NCBI GenBank assembly: GCA_958295905.1
Contig: OY282382.1
Span: 6,000,367 to 6,064,366 of the forward strand
Reading direction: 5' to 3'
DNA from: an uncultured Vicinamibacterales bacterium
GTDB lineage: Bacteria; Acidobacteriota; Vicinamibacteria; Vicinamibacterales; UBA8438
Length of the DNA stretch: 64,000 bases
Part shown: piece after piece, positions 27,495 to 37,874 of the stretch
How the letters are laid out: each line of letters opens with the position of its first letter
Position numbering within the stretch: the first letter of the stretch is position 1
Position numbers and translations under genes: made by a program
Notes under the pieces: model-generated
The model's input: the letters and a program-made list of their open reading frames with translations, nothing else
What the model was told of the DNA's origin: nothing
Databases searched by the model: none

Positions 27495-30188
27495 CTACAA
27501 GGTCGCGCGCGTGACGTCGAGCCGCACCAGGTCTAGCAGCTCGTCGTCGGGCAGCTCGGTGAGGTTGACCTCGCCGTCGCCGTCGAGCAGCTCGTCCGCC
27601 AACTGCCGCTTCTCCGCAATCATCAGGTCGATCTTCTCCTCGATGGTGCCCCCGGTCACGAACTTGTGGACGAGCACGTTGCGGTGCTGGCCGATGCGGA
27701 ACGCGCGGTCTGTCGCCTGGTTCTCGACCGCGGGGTTCCACCAGCGGTCGAAGTGAATCACGTGGGAGGCGGCGGTCAGGTTCAGCCCCGTGCCCCCCGC
27801 CTTGAGCGACAGGATGAAGAACGGCGGGCCGTCGTCGCACTGGAACCGGTCCACGAGGGCGCGCCGCCGCTTGACGCCGGTCCCGCCGTGGAGCGCCAGC
27901 CCGGCCCGACCGAAGACCGCGGCGAGGTGCTCCGACAGGGGGTCGATGATCTCCCTGAACTGGGTGAAGACCAGCGCGCGCTCCTGCCGGCCCGCGAGCT
28001 CCTCGCAGATCTCCGCCAGCCGTCTGAACTTGCCGCTGTCGCCCGGCGCGTAGTCGCCGTCACCCGAGAGCTGGCTGGGATGATTGCATATCTGTTTCAG
28101 ACGCACGAGCGACCGCAGCACCAGGCCCCGCCGCGCCATCCCGTCGCTCGACTCCAGGTCGCGCCGCATCGCGCCCACGACCCGCTGGTAGAGGGCGACC
28201 TGCGCGCGGGTCAGTGAACAGTAGCGGGCCGTCTCGGTCTTGTCCGGCAGGTCGCCGATGATGCGGCGATCCGTCTTCAGACGCCGCAGGATGTAAGGCG
28301 CGACGAGCCGGCGCAACGGCGCGAACGGCTGCTCGGTCCGCTTCTGCAGCGTCTTCACGAACCCGCCGAAAACCGCGCGCGAGCCGAGCAGGCCGGGGTT
28401 GAGGAAGTCGAAGATCGCCCACAGGTCGGTCAGTCGATTCTCCACCGGCGTGCCGGTCAGGGCGATGCGGGCGTGGGCGGGCAGCCGCCGGACGGCCCGG
28501 CTCTGCCGGGTCGAGGGATTCTTGATGGCCTGGGCCTCGTCCAGAATGACGAGCCGCCAATCGACGTCCGCCAGCCAGGGCTGGCGGGTGAGCATGGCGT
28601 AGGTCGTCACCGCCAGATCAACGCCGGCGAGACGCCGCGCGGGCGCGGCCGCGACGTCCTCCAGCGTCCGCCGGTCCGTTTCCGCCGGGTGCAGGAAACG
28701 CAGCGACAGCGAAGGGGCGAACCGTCTCGCTTCGTTGCGCCAGTTGCCGAGCAGCGACGCCGGAATCACCAGCAGCGACGGCGCCCGCGGCCCGGCCCCG
28801 CGGGCGCGCCCCTCGCAGAGGAGCAGCGCCAGCACCTGAAGCGTCTTGCCCAGCCCCATGTCGTCGGCGAGACACGCGCCGAGGCCCAACCGGGTCACAA
28901 AACGCAGCCACGCCACCCCGTCGCGCTGATACGGCCGCAGCGTGCCCCGCAGCTCCCCGCCGGGCGCCACGGGATCGAGATCGCCGGGCCGGCGCATGCC
29001 CGCGAGAATCCCGCGCATGGCGTCTCCGGCGGTGACGTGCACCCAGGAGCGTTCGTCCTCCGCCTGTTCCTCGTGCCGCAGGTCCGCCGACGCCCCGGCG
29101 AGCAGCCGCATGCCGTCGACGAAGGACACCCCCCCGTTGCCGGCCTGCCGCAGGGTGTCCCAGTGATCGATGGCCTGCCGCAGCTTGTCGCGGTCCACCT
29201 CGACCCATTGGCCCTTCAGCAGCACGAGATCGTCGCGGCCGGCGAGCAGGGCCTCGCGCTCGGCGCGCGACAGCGACTCGCCGCCGAGGGCGACGTCCAC
29301 CCTGAAGTCGAGCATCGCGTCCGCACCGAGCCGAGCCGGTTTCCTGCCGCCGATCGTCACCCTCACCTGCGGGCGCGCGCGTTTGCGCCACCAGTTCGGC
29401 AGCCGTACCGACAGGCCGGCCGCCTCGAGCGCGGGCACGCTCTGCAGGAGCTCGTAGGCGCGTTCCGCCGGCCACGCCAGCGGCTGATAGACGCGGCCCG
29501 ACTCCACGAGGTCCCGCACCCAGCCGCACGTCTCCCCCGCCTGCTCGATGGGCGACAGCAGCTTGATGAGGGCGGCGCGGTTCCGCGCCCCGGCATACTG
29601 GCCGAGCGCCCGGCGCAACGGCAGATGCCGCACGCGTCCCGACGCGCCGAACCCCGACGCATAGGTGGCCATGAACGCGAAGGGGCGCGCCTCGTCGTTC
29701 TTGTTCTCGGCGAGATGGAAGCAGACCCGCCCCACCTGGTGCCACCGGGGCGCGCGCGCCCGCAGCAGCGCGGCGATCCCGCCCTCGGCCGCGGCGCGGT
29801 CGCGCACCCACGCGTCGAGCTGCGTCCAGACACCCCGCAGGCTGTCCTCGGACAGATACTCCCCGCCGCGCATGGGCGGGGCGGTGAGTACCCACTCGGC
29901 GCACTCGGCGGGCGCCGGCGGATCGACGCGCACGTCTTCCGCGTCTTCGGGAACGTGGCACAGGCCGGTGAGATGGCGCTCCGCGATCTGCTGCCAGTAG
30001 CGCAGGACGGGCGCGCCCTGCGTGTCGGTCTTCTCGGCCGCGAGGGTGAAGAGGGCTTCGCGCCAGTCGAGGTCGAAGGCGCGCGGCAGATGGGCGAGGC
30101 CGGCCGGGGCGCCGTCCTGGACGCCGTCCCCGTCCCCGTCGAGCGGCGCCCAGCGCAGATGTCCGGCCGGGGTCAGTCCGAGACTCAT
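27495..30188 (-). CDS. SNF2-family DNA-dependent ATPase/helicase
   Basis: An 897-residue SWI2/SNF2 protein (HepA-like). An N-terminal, bacteria-specific SNF2-associated region of about 400 residues precedes the helicase core. Walker A is DDMGLGKTLQVLALLL, the DExx box is LVILDEAQAIKN, TGTPVENRLTDLWAIFDFLNPG follows, and the C-terminal helicase lobe has LKAGGTGLNLTAA and RFDR-type WWNPAVENQATDRAFRIGQ. ATG 30188 overlaps the preceding M4 peptidase stop by ATGA, so translation is coupled. The role is probably remodelling of nucleoprotein or RNA polymerase complexes. Confidence 0.92.
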   Translation of the reverse strand: MSLGLTPAGHLRWAPLDGDGDGVQDGAPAGLAHLPRAFDLDWREALFTLAAEKTDTQGAPVLRYWQQIAERHLTGLCHVPEDAEDVRVDPPAPAECAEWVLTAPPMRGGEYLSEDSLRGVWTQLDAWVRDRAAAEGGIAALLRARAPRWHQVGRVCFHLAENKNDEARPFAFMATYASGFGASGRVRHLPLRRALGQYAGARNRAALIKLLSPIEQAGETCGWVRDLVESGRVYQPLAWPAERAYELLQSVPALEAAGLSVRLPNWWRKRARPQVRVTIGGRKPARLGADAMLDFRVDVALGGESLSRAEREALLAGRDDLVLLKGQWVEVDRDKLRQAIDHWDTLRQAGNGGVSFVDGMRLLAGASADLRHEEQAEDERSWVHVTAGDAMRGILAGMRRPGDLDPVAPGGELRGTLRPYQRDGVAWLRFVTRLGLGACLADDMGLGKTLQVLALLLCEGRARGAGPRAPSLLVIPASLLGNWRNEARRFAPSLSLRFLHPAETDRRTLEDVAAAPARRLAGVDLAVTTYAMLTRQPWLADVDWRLVILDEAQAIKNPSTRQSRAVRRLPAHARIALTGTPVENRLTDLWAIFDFLNPGLLGSRAVFGGFVKTLQKRTEQPFAPLRRLVAPYILRRLKTDRRIIGDLPDKTETARYCSLTRAQVALYQRVVGAMRRDLESSDGMARRGLVLRSLVRLKQICNHPSQLSGDGDYAPGDSGKFRRLAEICEELAGRQERALVFTQFREIIDPLSEHLAAVFGRAGLALHGGTGVKRRRALVDRFQCDDGPPFFILSLKAGGTGLNLTAASHVIHFDRWWNPAVENQATDRAFRIGQHRNVLVHKFVTGGTIEEKIDLMIAEKRQLADELLDGDGEVNLTELPDDELLDLVRLDVTRATL

Positions 30189-32065
30189 CGACGCCCGTCG
30201 GCCGGCACGCGCGGCGGCGGCAGGCCGACGGCGGCGAGCGCCTGCTCGACGGCCTGCTGGGCGGCGGTGCCGGCCGCGAGGTCCGCCGCCGCCTGGCGGA
30301 TGACGTCCGCCGCCACCCGGAAAGGCGCACGCTGGGGCATCAGCAGGGTGAGCGCGCGGAAGAAGATCCGCTCGACCTGCCCGCGGTCGGCGGCGCCGGC
30401 GCCTTCCACCGCGAGTCCCGTGGCCATGTTCGTCCCCCCTTCGACGGCGAGATAGAACGCGTGGCTCAGGATCGTCGAGTTCCAGTGCGCGGCGCCGTAG
30501 CAGCACCACTCCTCGAACCACTCCAACAGCTCCTCGTTCACGAACAAGGCTCCGGAATAGAACACGAACCGGTCGTCGACCGGATTTACGCCCAGTGCGA
30601 ACTCGTAACGAAGGGGGTAGGCCCCCGTCTGCAGACGCACCGACCACGGGTCCGACAGCGACCGGAGCGTCCCCGCCGCGTACTCACTGCCGTACTCGTA
30701 GTTCGCCGCGGCGCCCGCCGCCTCGTGGAAGAACCCCGTCGATACCCCGAAGATGTCGGAATAGGCCTCGTTGACGGCGCCCTCGTGAGACGACGCCAGG
30801 ATGAACTCTCCGTCATCGCTGCACAAAGCCGGGGACGGCACGAATTCGCCGCGTTCAACCTCGTAGAGGAAGCGGGTCTCGGGGCAGGTATACGTCTCGC
30901 CCTCGAACTCGAAGCTCGCCGGTCCGAACCGACCCGTAACCGCACCGCGCGCCAAGCCGCCCCCGGTCCGCTGCGCGACGGAAAAGTACGTGAGACCGTG
31001 CATCAGCTCGTGCGCGACGGTGTGCAGCGCCACCCGCGGCTGCGTCGCCTCCGAGTCCGGCACCCCGCGCTGGCCGAAGACGTAGACGCCGGCGCCCTCG
31101 GGGCCGAACGGCGGCGTAATCGCAAAGGCGTTGTGGAAGTTGTTGTTGACGATGCCGACGATGCGCCCGTTCCCGCCGTCGAGCCCCTCCCACCCGTGCC
31201 GCTGCGCGAAGTAGTCGTAGGTCCAGCCCATGTGCACGTGGCCGTCGACCACCGCCGCGTCGTCCCAGAAATTGTCGGCGTCGGCCCCGACGTCGCTCGA
31301 CGTCCAGCGCTGGACGCGAAACGGCCCCCGGTCGGTCAACCGGTCGAGCCGCTCGACGTCGAAGCCCGCGTCGAGGGTCACGACTTCGCCCGGCCGGAGG
31401 CGGTCGCGGGCCTCGTACCGTCCGCTCTCCCGCGTCGCGCTGATCTTCTTCGTATCGCCGAGGAACCCGGTCCCGGTCCCGACGGCGGACTGCGTGTCGA
31501 ACGCCGCCTCCCGCCGCACGACGGCGCCGTCGGCGGCGGATACGAAGTAGGTGTGGAAGTCATCCAGGGTCAGGGGATACGTCAGCTCGTACGAGCCGCC
31601 GAACAGCGGCAGGATGACCAGGTCCGGAAAAAAGCGGTCTGCCAGGGCCGCTCCGGTCCGTTGCGCGAGGAGGCTCGCGGCCTCGCCGGCGGTCAGCGCC
31701 GGCGCGGTCTCCAGGTCGATGCCGGTGTGGAGGGTGCCGAAGAGCGAGACCGTCACGCCCCGGTCGAGCTGCCGCGACACCCCCGCGCCATGCACCCGCA
31801 CGCCTTCGTAGAACTGTGCGAGGTACTCGTGGGTCCGCGCCGGCAGGGTGCGATCGGCCTGGCGGGACACGACGACGAGCTCGCCGGTCCGCGACATGCC
31901 GTCGAGCGTCGCATCCCACTGCCGCAGCTCGTCGACACCGGTGGCGTATCCGGCCGCAACGGAAACGACGCCCGGCTGGGGCTGGGACGCCGCGGGCCGG
32001 CCCGTGGCCAGAATCACGGCCCCCGCAAGGGCCGCCGCCATGACGAGTCGCGGAGCGGCATGCAT
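30185..32065 (-). CDS. Secreted M4-like (thermolysin-family) metallopeptidase
   Basis: A 626-residue exported zinc protease. A signal peptide spans about 1-28, then an FTP/PepSY-like propeptide (HEYLAQFYEGVRVHGAGVSR). The catalytic motif is HELMH at 352-356, and the third zinc ligand is the glutamate of GAVNEAYSDIFG at about 433. The HExxH-to-glutamate distance is about 77 residues against about 20 in thermolysin, owing to an insert containing two cysteines (CPETRF, ALCSDDGE). The C-terminal helical domain keeps AHWNSTILSHAFYLAVEGG. It is the first gene of a minus-strand run; overlap with the SNF2 gene is odd for an exported enzyme. Confidence 0.88.
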   Translation of the reverse strand: MHAAPRLVMAAALAGAVILATGRPAASQPQPGVVSVAAGYATGVDELRQWDATLDGMSRTGELVVVSRQADRTLPARTHEYLAQFYEGVRVHGAGVSRQLDRGVTVSLFGTLHTGIDLETAPALTAGEAASLLAQRTGAALADRFFPDLVILPLFGGSYELTYPLTLDDFHTYFVSAADGAVVRREAAFDTQSAVGTGTGFLGDTKKISATRESGRYEARDRLRPGEVVTLDAGFDVERLDRLTDRGPFRVQRWTSSDVGADADNFWDDAAVVDGHVHMGWTYDYFAQRHGWEGLDGGNGRIVGIVNNNFHNAFAITPPFGPEGAGVYVFGQRGVPDSEATQPRVALHTVAHELMHGLTYFSVAQRTGGGLARGAVTGRFGPASFEFEGETYTCPETRFLYEVERGEFVPSPALCSDDGEFILASSHEGAVNEAYSDIFGVSTGFFHEAAGAAANYEYGSEYAAGTLRSLSDPWSVRLQTGAYPLRYEFALGVNPVDDRFVFYSGALFVNEELLEWFEEWCCYGAAHWNSTILSHAFYLAVEGGTNMATGLAVEGAGAADRGQVERIFFRALTLLMPQRAPFRVAADVIRQAAADLAAGTAAQQAVEQALAAVGLPPPRVPADGRR

Positions 32066-32198
32066 TTGTCTCGGTTTCCTCGATTCCAGTCAGGATGCCC
32101 ATGGCGCACGACCGGATCCTCACCACGCGGCAACCCGTTTTCAAGTGTAGTCCGGGGGGCCCGCGGGCGGCAACCCGGCCGGCGGCAGGGGGCGCACG

Positions 32199-32345
32199 TC
32201 GGGAAAGTGAGGCGCGCCGCCGGAGGTATCCGGCTCGGCCACCCCCTGAGGCGCCCCTGGGCGCCAAGCCCCGAAGGCCCGTTCAGAGGGCCTCGAGGCC
32301 GAAAACGGAGACGCGCACCCGGGGTGGGGCGGCGACTTTCCACGG
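32199..32345 (-). repeat. Dispersed repeat, family D, copy 1
   Basis: Read on the minus strand, about 145 bp match 46744-46900 and 47213-47360: a TCGAGGCCCTC.GAACGGGCC block, TTGGCGC, then CTCACTTTCCCGACG. It lies in the divergent intergenic region between the M4 and M16 genes. Confidence 0.75.
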
Positions 32346-32361
32346 AACGGGCCGAAATCGT

Positions 32362-32367
32362 TATAAT
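32362..32367 (+). promoter_or_regulatory. Possible -10 box for the M16 peptidase pair
   Basis: A perfect TATAAT lies 64 bp upstream of the ATG at 32431 in very GC-rich surroundings. A weak TTTCCA at 32337-32342 could be the -35 box with a 19-bp spacer. Confidence 0.4.
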
Positions 32368-32430
32368 TGGGGGTCCGCCCGCGCACCGGGCTCCGCGCCG
32401 GGCGGGTTCGCCGAACAGGAGACAGTCGTC

Positions 32431-33776
<1,346 letters not shown>

Positions 33777-33780
<4 letters not shown>

Positions 33781-35444
33781 CGGCCCCAACGCCGCAACGA
33801 CGCCGCCGGGCGGTCCCCGCCGCCGACCCGGGTGCCGGGTCCGCGCGGCGTTCTCGATGCGCGCCCGCGTCTCGACGCCACCGGGCCGCCGCCGGCCCGG
33901 AAGCCCGCGGCAAGACCGCGCGCTCCCGCCGCGCACGGCTGGCCCCGCTCGCCGCGGCGGGCCTCGTGCTCGCGGCAGCCGCGGCCGGCCCCGTCGGTTC
34001 GGCCGCCGGACAGCCGGCGCCCCCCCTCGTCACGCTCCCCGCGCCCGGCTCGCCGCTGGTGACCCTGCGCATCGGGTTCCGCACCGGATCGATCGACGAT
34101 CCGGCGGGCAAGAACGGCCTCAACGCGCTGACGGCCTTGACGATGGGGCGCGGCGGCACCGAGGCGACGACCTACGAGGCGCTCGCCGCGACCCTGTATC
34201 CCTGGTCGGCGACGATCCGGGCGCAGTTCGACAAGGAGATGACGGTGATCGTCGGCGAGACGCACCGCGATCATCTCGATCCGTTCTTCGACATCGTGCG
34301 GGACCTCGTGACGGCGCCGCGGTTCGATCCGTCCGACTTCGAACGGAACCGCGGGTTCCTGACCAACACCGTCGTGTCGACGCTGCGCGGCAGCGACGAC
34401 GAGGCGCTGGGCAAGGAGGCGCTCAACGCGCTGCTCTACGCGGGGCATCCCTACGCCGCCCCCGCCGCCGGCACCGAGCGCGGCCTGGCGGCGCTGACCC
34501 TCGACGACGTGCGCGCCTTCCACCGCGGGCATTACACGCGCGCGCGGGTCCTCGCGGGCATCTCCGGCGGCTACCCCGCGGGCTTCGCCGAGCGGGTCGA
34601 GCGCGAGCTGCTCGACCGCCTGCCGGCGGGGGGCGCCGAGCCCGCCCCGCTGCCGCCCCCGCGGGCCCTCGACGGCATCGAGCTGCTGGTGGTGGACAAG
34701 GACGCCATCGCCACTGCGATCTCCATCGGCCATCCGATCGACGTCACCCGCGCCGACGACGACTTCTACGCCCTGATGGTCGCCAACTCCTACTTCGGCG
34801 AGCACCGCACGTTCAACGGCCTCCTGATGAACAAGATGCGCGGGCAGCGGGGCCTCAACTACGGCGACTACTCGTACATCGAGCACTTCGCGCAGGACGG
34901 CGGGTCGCGCCTGCCGGTCCCCAACATCCCCCGGCGCCAGCAGTTCTTCAGCATCTGGATCCGGCCGGTGCCGCACCACAACGCCCACTTCGCGCTGCGG
35001 CAGGCTGTCCGCGAGCTGCGCGTCCTCGTGGAAGACGGCCTGACCGCGGCCGACTTCGAGGCCACCCGCGAGTTCCTGATCAACTACTCGAAGCTCTACG
35101 TGCAGACGACCAGCCGCCGTCTCGGATACCACATGGACTCCGCCGCGTACGGCACCGGGTACTTCATCGACGAGATCCAGCGCCGGCTGCCCGAGCTGAC
35201 CGTCGACGACGTCAACGCCGCGATCCGGCGCCACCTGCAGGCGGACGACCTCGCCGTCGCCGTCGTCACCCGCGACGCCGAGGCGTTCGGGGATCGGCTG
35301 CTGGCCGGAGAACCGTCGCCCCCGACCTACAACGCGGCGGTGACCGAGGCGATCCGCGCCGAGGACGCGCTGATCGAGTCGTTCGAGCTCGACATCGACC
35401 CGAATCGGGTGCGGGTGGTCCCGGTGGAGGAGATGTTCCGCTAG
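33777..35444 (+). CDS. M16-family peptidase-like protein, non-catalytic subunit
   Basis: A 555-residue partner of the preceding peptidase. After an Arg-rich start and a hydrophobic export segment (about 55-75), the M16 fold is recognisable (SPLVTLRIGFRTGSIDDPAGKNG). Where an active member has HxxEH it reads LTALTMGRGGTE, so zinc binding is lost. The later MRGQRGLNYGDYSYIEHF and FSIWIRPVPHHNAHFALR segments are typical of the substrate-binding subunit. Its TAG stop is the first triplet of a REP-like hairpin. Confidence 0.9.
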
Positions 35445-35475
35445 GAGTCTGCGCCGCAGAACGGCGCGGCGGCGC
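35442..35475 (+). repeat. REP-like hairpin on the M16 stop codon
   Basis: CTAGGAGTCTGCGCCGCAG, loop, CGGCGCGGC. The left arm starts on the stop codon. The right arm is degenerate after GGCGCGG. The tail seen at other copies is missing. Confidence 0.8.
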
Positions 35476-35645
35476 GGGCCTCGCCGGAGCATTCCCGGCC
35501 CGGTCCAACAGAAAGGAATGCGGCCCCGCATTCGGCCGCAACCGCTGACCCCGCCGACAAGTCCGGCTGGCGCGGCCAGCCGGCTTCGGCCGCGGTGGCG
35601 CCGCGCCGCGTCCGGCGAACGGTTCCCGCCTTCTCCCAAGCCACG

Positions 35646-36347
35646 ATGCCCGATCCTGTCCAGACCACGACCGTCCTGCTCGGAACCGCCGCCTCGCTGG
35701 CGATCGTCCACACCCTGATCGGCATCGACCACTCGCTGCCGCTGGCCGCTCTGGGTCGCGCCCGGGGGTGGGCGCTCGGCCGGACGCTGCTGCTGACCGG
35801 CGTCTGCGGCGTCGGCCATGTCGCCTCGTCGGTCGTGATCGGCGCGGCCGGCGTCGGCCTCGGCGTCGCGACCGACTCTCTGCTCCAGATCGAGTCGGCC
35901 CGCGGCGAGCTGGCGGCGGCCCTGCTGCTCGGCTTCGGCCTCGCCTACACCGCCTGGGCGCTCCGGCCCGCGCGCGGGGGCGCGGTCGCGCCGGCCGGCC
36001 CGTCCGGCGCCATGAACGGGCCCCGGGCGGGAGCCGGCCCGCCCGGCGACATCCGCGGGGCGACCGCGTGGACGCTCTTCGTCGTCTTCGTGCTCGGTCC
36101 GTGCGAACCGCTCATCCCGCTGTTGGCCGTACCCGGGCTAGCCGGCGACTGGCTGGCGGTGGCGGCGGTGGCCGCCGTCTTCGGGCTGCTGACGATCGGG
36201 GTCATGCTGGCGGCGGTGGCGGCCGCGTGGTACGGCATCGGGTGGATGGGCCGGCCCGCCCGGCAACGGGGTGATCGGCTCGCGCACGCCGCGGCCGGCG
36301 TCGTGGTGGCCGCCAGCGGCGCCGCCGTGCTCTGGCTCGGCCTGTAG
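35646..36347 (+). CDS. NicO/RcnA-like membrane permease
   Basis: A 233-residue membrane protein with about six hydrophobic segments. Histidine-containing motifs resemble nickel/cobalt transporters of the NicO group: HTLIGIDHSLPLAALG in the first segment and GVGHVASSVVIGAAG in the second. GPCEPLIPLL follows at about residue 155. Urease in this window needs nickel, but the gene is 25 kb away, so a link is speculation; a TauE/UreH-type exporter is an alternative. ATG 35646 is the first methionine before the first membrane helix. Confidence 0.6.
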   Translation: MPDPVQTTTVLLGTAASLAIVHTLIGIDHSLPLAALGRARGWALGRTLLLTGVCGVGHVASSVVIGAAGVGLGVATDSLLQIESARGELAAALLLGFGLAYTAWALRPARGGAVAPAGPSGAMNGPRAGAGPPGDIRGATAWTLFVVFVLGPCEPLIPLLAVPGLAGDWLAVAAVAAVFGLLTIGVMLAAVAAAWYGIGWMGRPARQRGDRLAHAAAGVVVAASGAAVLWLGL

Positions 36348-36455
36348 GGAAGCCGGACGCGGCGCACCGGGGATCGGCGCGGCGGAAACGCGCCCCCTCC
36401 TGTCGCACGAACGGGACAGCCCCGAAAATCCGTGGCGGAGGCCCCGAGCGTGAGG

Positions 36456-36683
36456 TCAGAATTCGATCCCCAACTCCCGCTTGATCTCATCCATCGTAAA
36501 CGTCCGGCCGGCGGCGTGGTCCGCACGCCCCTCCGCGATGGCGTGGAGCGCATCGTCGCTCAGCCCTTCATCATCGTCTGAAATGAAGGGCTCCGGTCTG
36601 TCGGGCGGGACGTTGGACGGGCGGACCCCCGGGGGGATCTCTTCAGGCTCAGACCGTGCTGTGCCCCGCTGGAACGGCTTCAT
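36456..36683 (-). CDS. Antitoxin-like small protein (orphan)
   Basis: A 75-residue acidic protein. The C-terminal half (GLSDDALHAIAEGRADHAAGRTFTMDEIKRELGIEF) resembles the toxin-binding tail of RelB/Phd-type antitoxins, in which an 'EGRADIAAGR..S.EEVKRRL' pattern is common. The N-terminal half is Pro/Glu-rich and has no clear DNA-binding fold. ATG 36683 follows GAGAGGAG. No toxin frame is visible downstream (36348-36455) or upstream, so it is an orphan or a protein that merely resembles antitoxins. Confidence 0.5.
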   Translation of the reverse strand: MKPFQRGTARSEPEEIPPGVRPSNVPPDRPEPFISDDDEGLSDDALHAIAEGRADHAAGRTFTMDEIKRELGIEF

Positions 36684-36815
36684 TCTCCCGACTCCTCTCC
36701 ATCTCACGTCGGGAAACGGGGGGCGGCGGGCTGACCAGCACGCCGCCTTCCTGCGGCTTCCGACGGTAGAAGCCCAAGCGACGTCAGAACAGAAACAAGG
36801 CGGTGACTACTGAAC

Positions 36816-36841
36816 GAGAACCGACAGAATTGTCGGTTCTC
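36816..36841. promoter_or_regulatory. Perfect 11-bp inverted repeat
   Basis: GAGAACCGACA, a GAAT centre, then TGTCGGTTCTC. It is about 130 bp upstream of the antitoxin-like gene and 100 bp beyond the end of the gene at 36943. No T-run follows on either strand, so an operator is as likely as a terminator. Confidence 0.45.
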
Positions 36842-36942
36842 ACCAGTCTGTTCCCCGCGGAATCGTCGGCCCGCCGGATTGGGCCCGGCGACGCATCCTG
36901 CGCCTCACCGGTCCTGGTGCGACGCGGCCCCCCCCAAGACAG

Positions 36943-37860
36943 CTACGGACTCACCGTCACGGTGACGTCCTCGTAGTCCTGAAGACCGCCGTCGTGCGCG
37001 AGGGCGCGCAGGACGTATTCGCCGGGCCGGCTGAAGGTGACCTGGGTTTCCCAGCGGCCATCCTCCGGCGGATCCGGCGTCGACCAGCCCGGCGACCAGG
37101 GCGAGTTGCGCCCGACCCGGGTGTCTTCCCACGTCACGATCTGCGGCGGGTCGAAGGTCGCCCCGCCGGGGCCGCGGTAGACGAACCACGAGAACCGCAG
37201 GCCGGTCGCGGTGTCGGTGGTGATGCGGCCCGGCCGCCGGGGGTTGGTGGGGGCGAGCGGCCGCGCCCGCGGGAACTCGTCGTCGGTGACCGACGCGGCC
37301 AGCCCCAGCGGCTGGCCCACCCGCGCCGTGCGCGCGGACCCGCCCTCGACGGCCAGCGCCGGCGCGGCGTTGCGGGCCAGCTCGGGGGTCGAGCCGGCGG
37401 CGCCGGCCGCCCCGAAGTTCGCCTGTATCACCAGTTCGTCGATGTAGTAGTCGCGCTTCAGGGTCGCGTAGGCGCGGTGGGTCTGGCCGTTCGCGGTGAG
37501 GGTCCAAACCAGCTCCCGATCGCCGAAGTCGGCGGGCACCCGGATGCTGAACACGAACCGGTTGCGGCGCGGCTGGAAGCGCGTCGGCTGGCCCCGGTCG
37601 GGGCCGCCCGGCTCGATGGCGTTGTCCGGCCCGACGGGTACCTCCGGCGCCTCCTCCCAGTTCCGGTTCATGTACCCGAACATGAGGTCGAACGACCCGT
37701 CGTCGTTCTGCACCCAGCCCTCGTAGGCGGGCGAGATGCTCTGCCCGGTCGCGAAAGACTGCTGCGCCCAACCCTCGCGCCCCACGACCAGCGCCGCGAG
37801 CAGCGCCAGGAACGCCACCCCGCGGGGTGACGGCAGACAACCGGCTGATCTTCGAAACAT
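36943..37860 (-). CDS. Secreted protein of unknown function, partner of cytochrome c gene
   Basis: A 305-residue exported protein. A signal peptide at about 1-33 ends near GWAQQ. A conserved-looking, beta-rich body contains SFDLMFGYMNRNWEEAPEVPVGPDNAIEPGG, FQPRRNRFVFSIRVPADFG and YIDELVIQ. The C-terminus (REYVLRALAHDGGLQDYEDVTVTV) looks Ig/PKD-like. I know similar proteins from acidobacterial genomes only as hypothetical. Its ATG is 15 bp behind the stop of the cytochrome c gene, so they form one operon. Confidence 0.75.
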   Translation of the reverse strand: MFRRSAGCLPSPRGVAFLALLAALVVGREGWAQQSFATGQSISPAYEGWVQNDDGSFDLMFGYMNRNWEEAPEVPVGPDNAIEPGGPDRGQPTRFQPRRNRFVFSIRVPADFGDRELVWTLTANGQTHRAYATLKRDYYIDELVIQANFGAAGAAGSTPELARNAAPALAVEGGSARTARVGQPLGLAASVTDDEFPRARPLAPTNPRRPGRITTDTATGLRFSWFVYRGPGGATFDPPQIVTWEDTRVGRNSPWSPGWSTPDPPEDGRWETQVTFSRPGEYVLRALAHDGGLQDYEDVTVTVSP

Positions 37861-37874
37861 CTCCGCACTCCGGT

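Noticed and set aside
35442-35475. Rho-independent terminators formed by the REP hairpins
   Set aside because: The stems are strong but no T-run follows any copy, so termination cannot be claimed from sequence.
35646-36347. Dedicated urease nickel transporter
   Set aside because: The histidine motifs allow a NicO-like permease, but it is 25 kb from urease and not in its operon, so no functional link is claimed.
36348-36455. A toxin gene beside the antitoxin-like gene
   Set aside because: No frame with a RelE, PIN or MazF-like pattern can be read on either strand.
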